From the NCBI GenBank assembly GCA_030066475.1, contig JASJBO010000079.1, positions 1 through 24,882 of the forward strand: a stretch of DNA of 24,882 nt, given 5' to 3'. The translations under genes were made by a program, and so were the position numbers. This document shows, piece by piece, positions 22,243 through 24,882 of this stretch (within the stretch, counting starts at the first letter, position 1; each line of letters begins with the position of its first letter). This DNA comes from Myxococcota bacterium (GTDB taxonomy: Bacteria > Myxococcota_A > UBA9160 > PR03). Under the pieces are notes generated by a model, which saw only the letters and a program-made list of their open reading frames with translations, did not search any database and had not been told where the DNA came from.

Positions 22243-24882
<2,640 letters not shown>

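Overview
The window is very GC-rich DNA from a Gram-negative bacterium. It encodes several exported proteins ending in PEP-CTERM (exosortase) signals, small lipoproteins, a Pseudomonas-type LigD (phosphoesterase-ligase-polymerase), and large regulators joining an AAA ATPase to TPR repeats. This mix fits an uncultivated delta-proteobacterial-type lineage (Myxococcota/Desulfobacterota/Binatota grade). That placement is inference; no rRNA or other decisive phylogenetic marker is present.

Layout. 1-3171 (-): two PEP-CTERM proteins with no stop codon between them. 3266-6100 (-): winged-helix/AAA/TPR regulator. 6252-7352 (+): Gfo/Idh/MocA oxidoreductase, convergent with 7356-8225 (-), an operon of three zinc-independent ribosomal proteins (rpsN-rpmE-rpmB). 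8329-10141 (-): PEP-CTERM protein followed by a Cys-rich secreted protein. 10409-11181 (+): two overlapping paralogous lipoproteins. 11182-11736: repeat element and decayed coding sequence. 11737-14838 (+): class III nucleotide cyclase/AAA/TPR protein. 14847-18272 (-): a 1141-residue DyP-type peroxidase fused to an atypical cytochrome P450. 18530-18925 (+): frameshifted remnant of an exported protein. 18956-19930 (+): secreted pentapeptide-repeat PEP-CTERM protein. 20012-21447 (-): SAM methyltransferase and VTT-type membrane protein, divergent from a TetR regulator at 21482-22102 (+). 22243-24882 (-): ligD, cut by the window end.

Three things stand out. First, a small hairpin-rich repeat family occurs six times: after stop codons at 22157 and 11179, at the 3' end of a PEP-CTERM gene (1-54), and three times in frame inside the LigD inter-domain linker (23147-23381). 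Base changes between copies are compensatory, so the fold appears conserved. Second, the DyP-P450 fusion carries two heme modules in one chain, and its P450 half lacks the usual oxygen-activation and ExxR residues. This recalls peroxidase/dioxygenase-P450 oxylipin enzymes. Third, the 34-bp spacer between the tetR and VTT start codons is itself a near-perfect dyad that reads as two overlapping promoters, predicting leaderless transcripts both ways.

No exosortase, Ku, tRNA, rRNA, CRISPR array or transposase was found.
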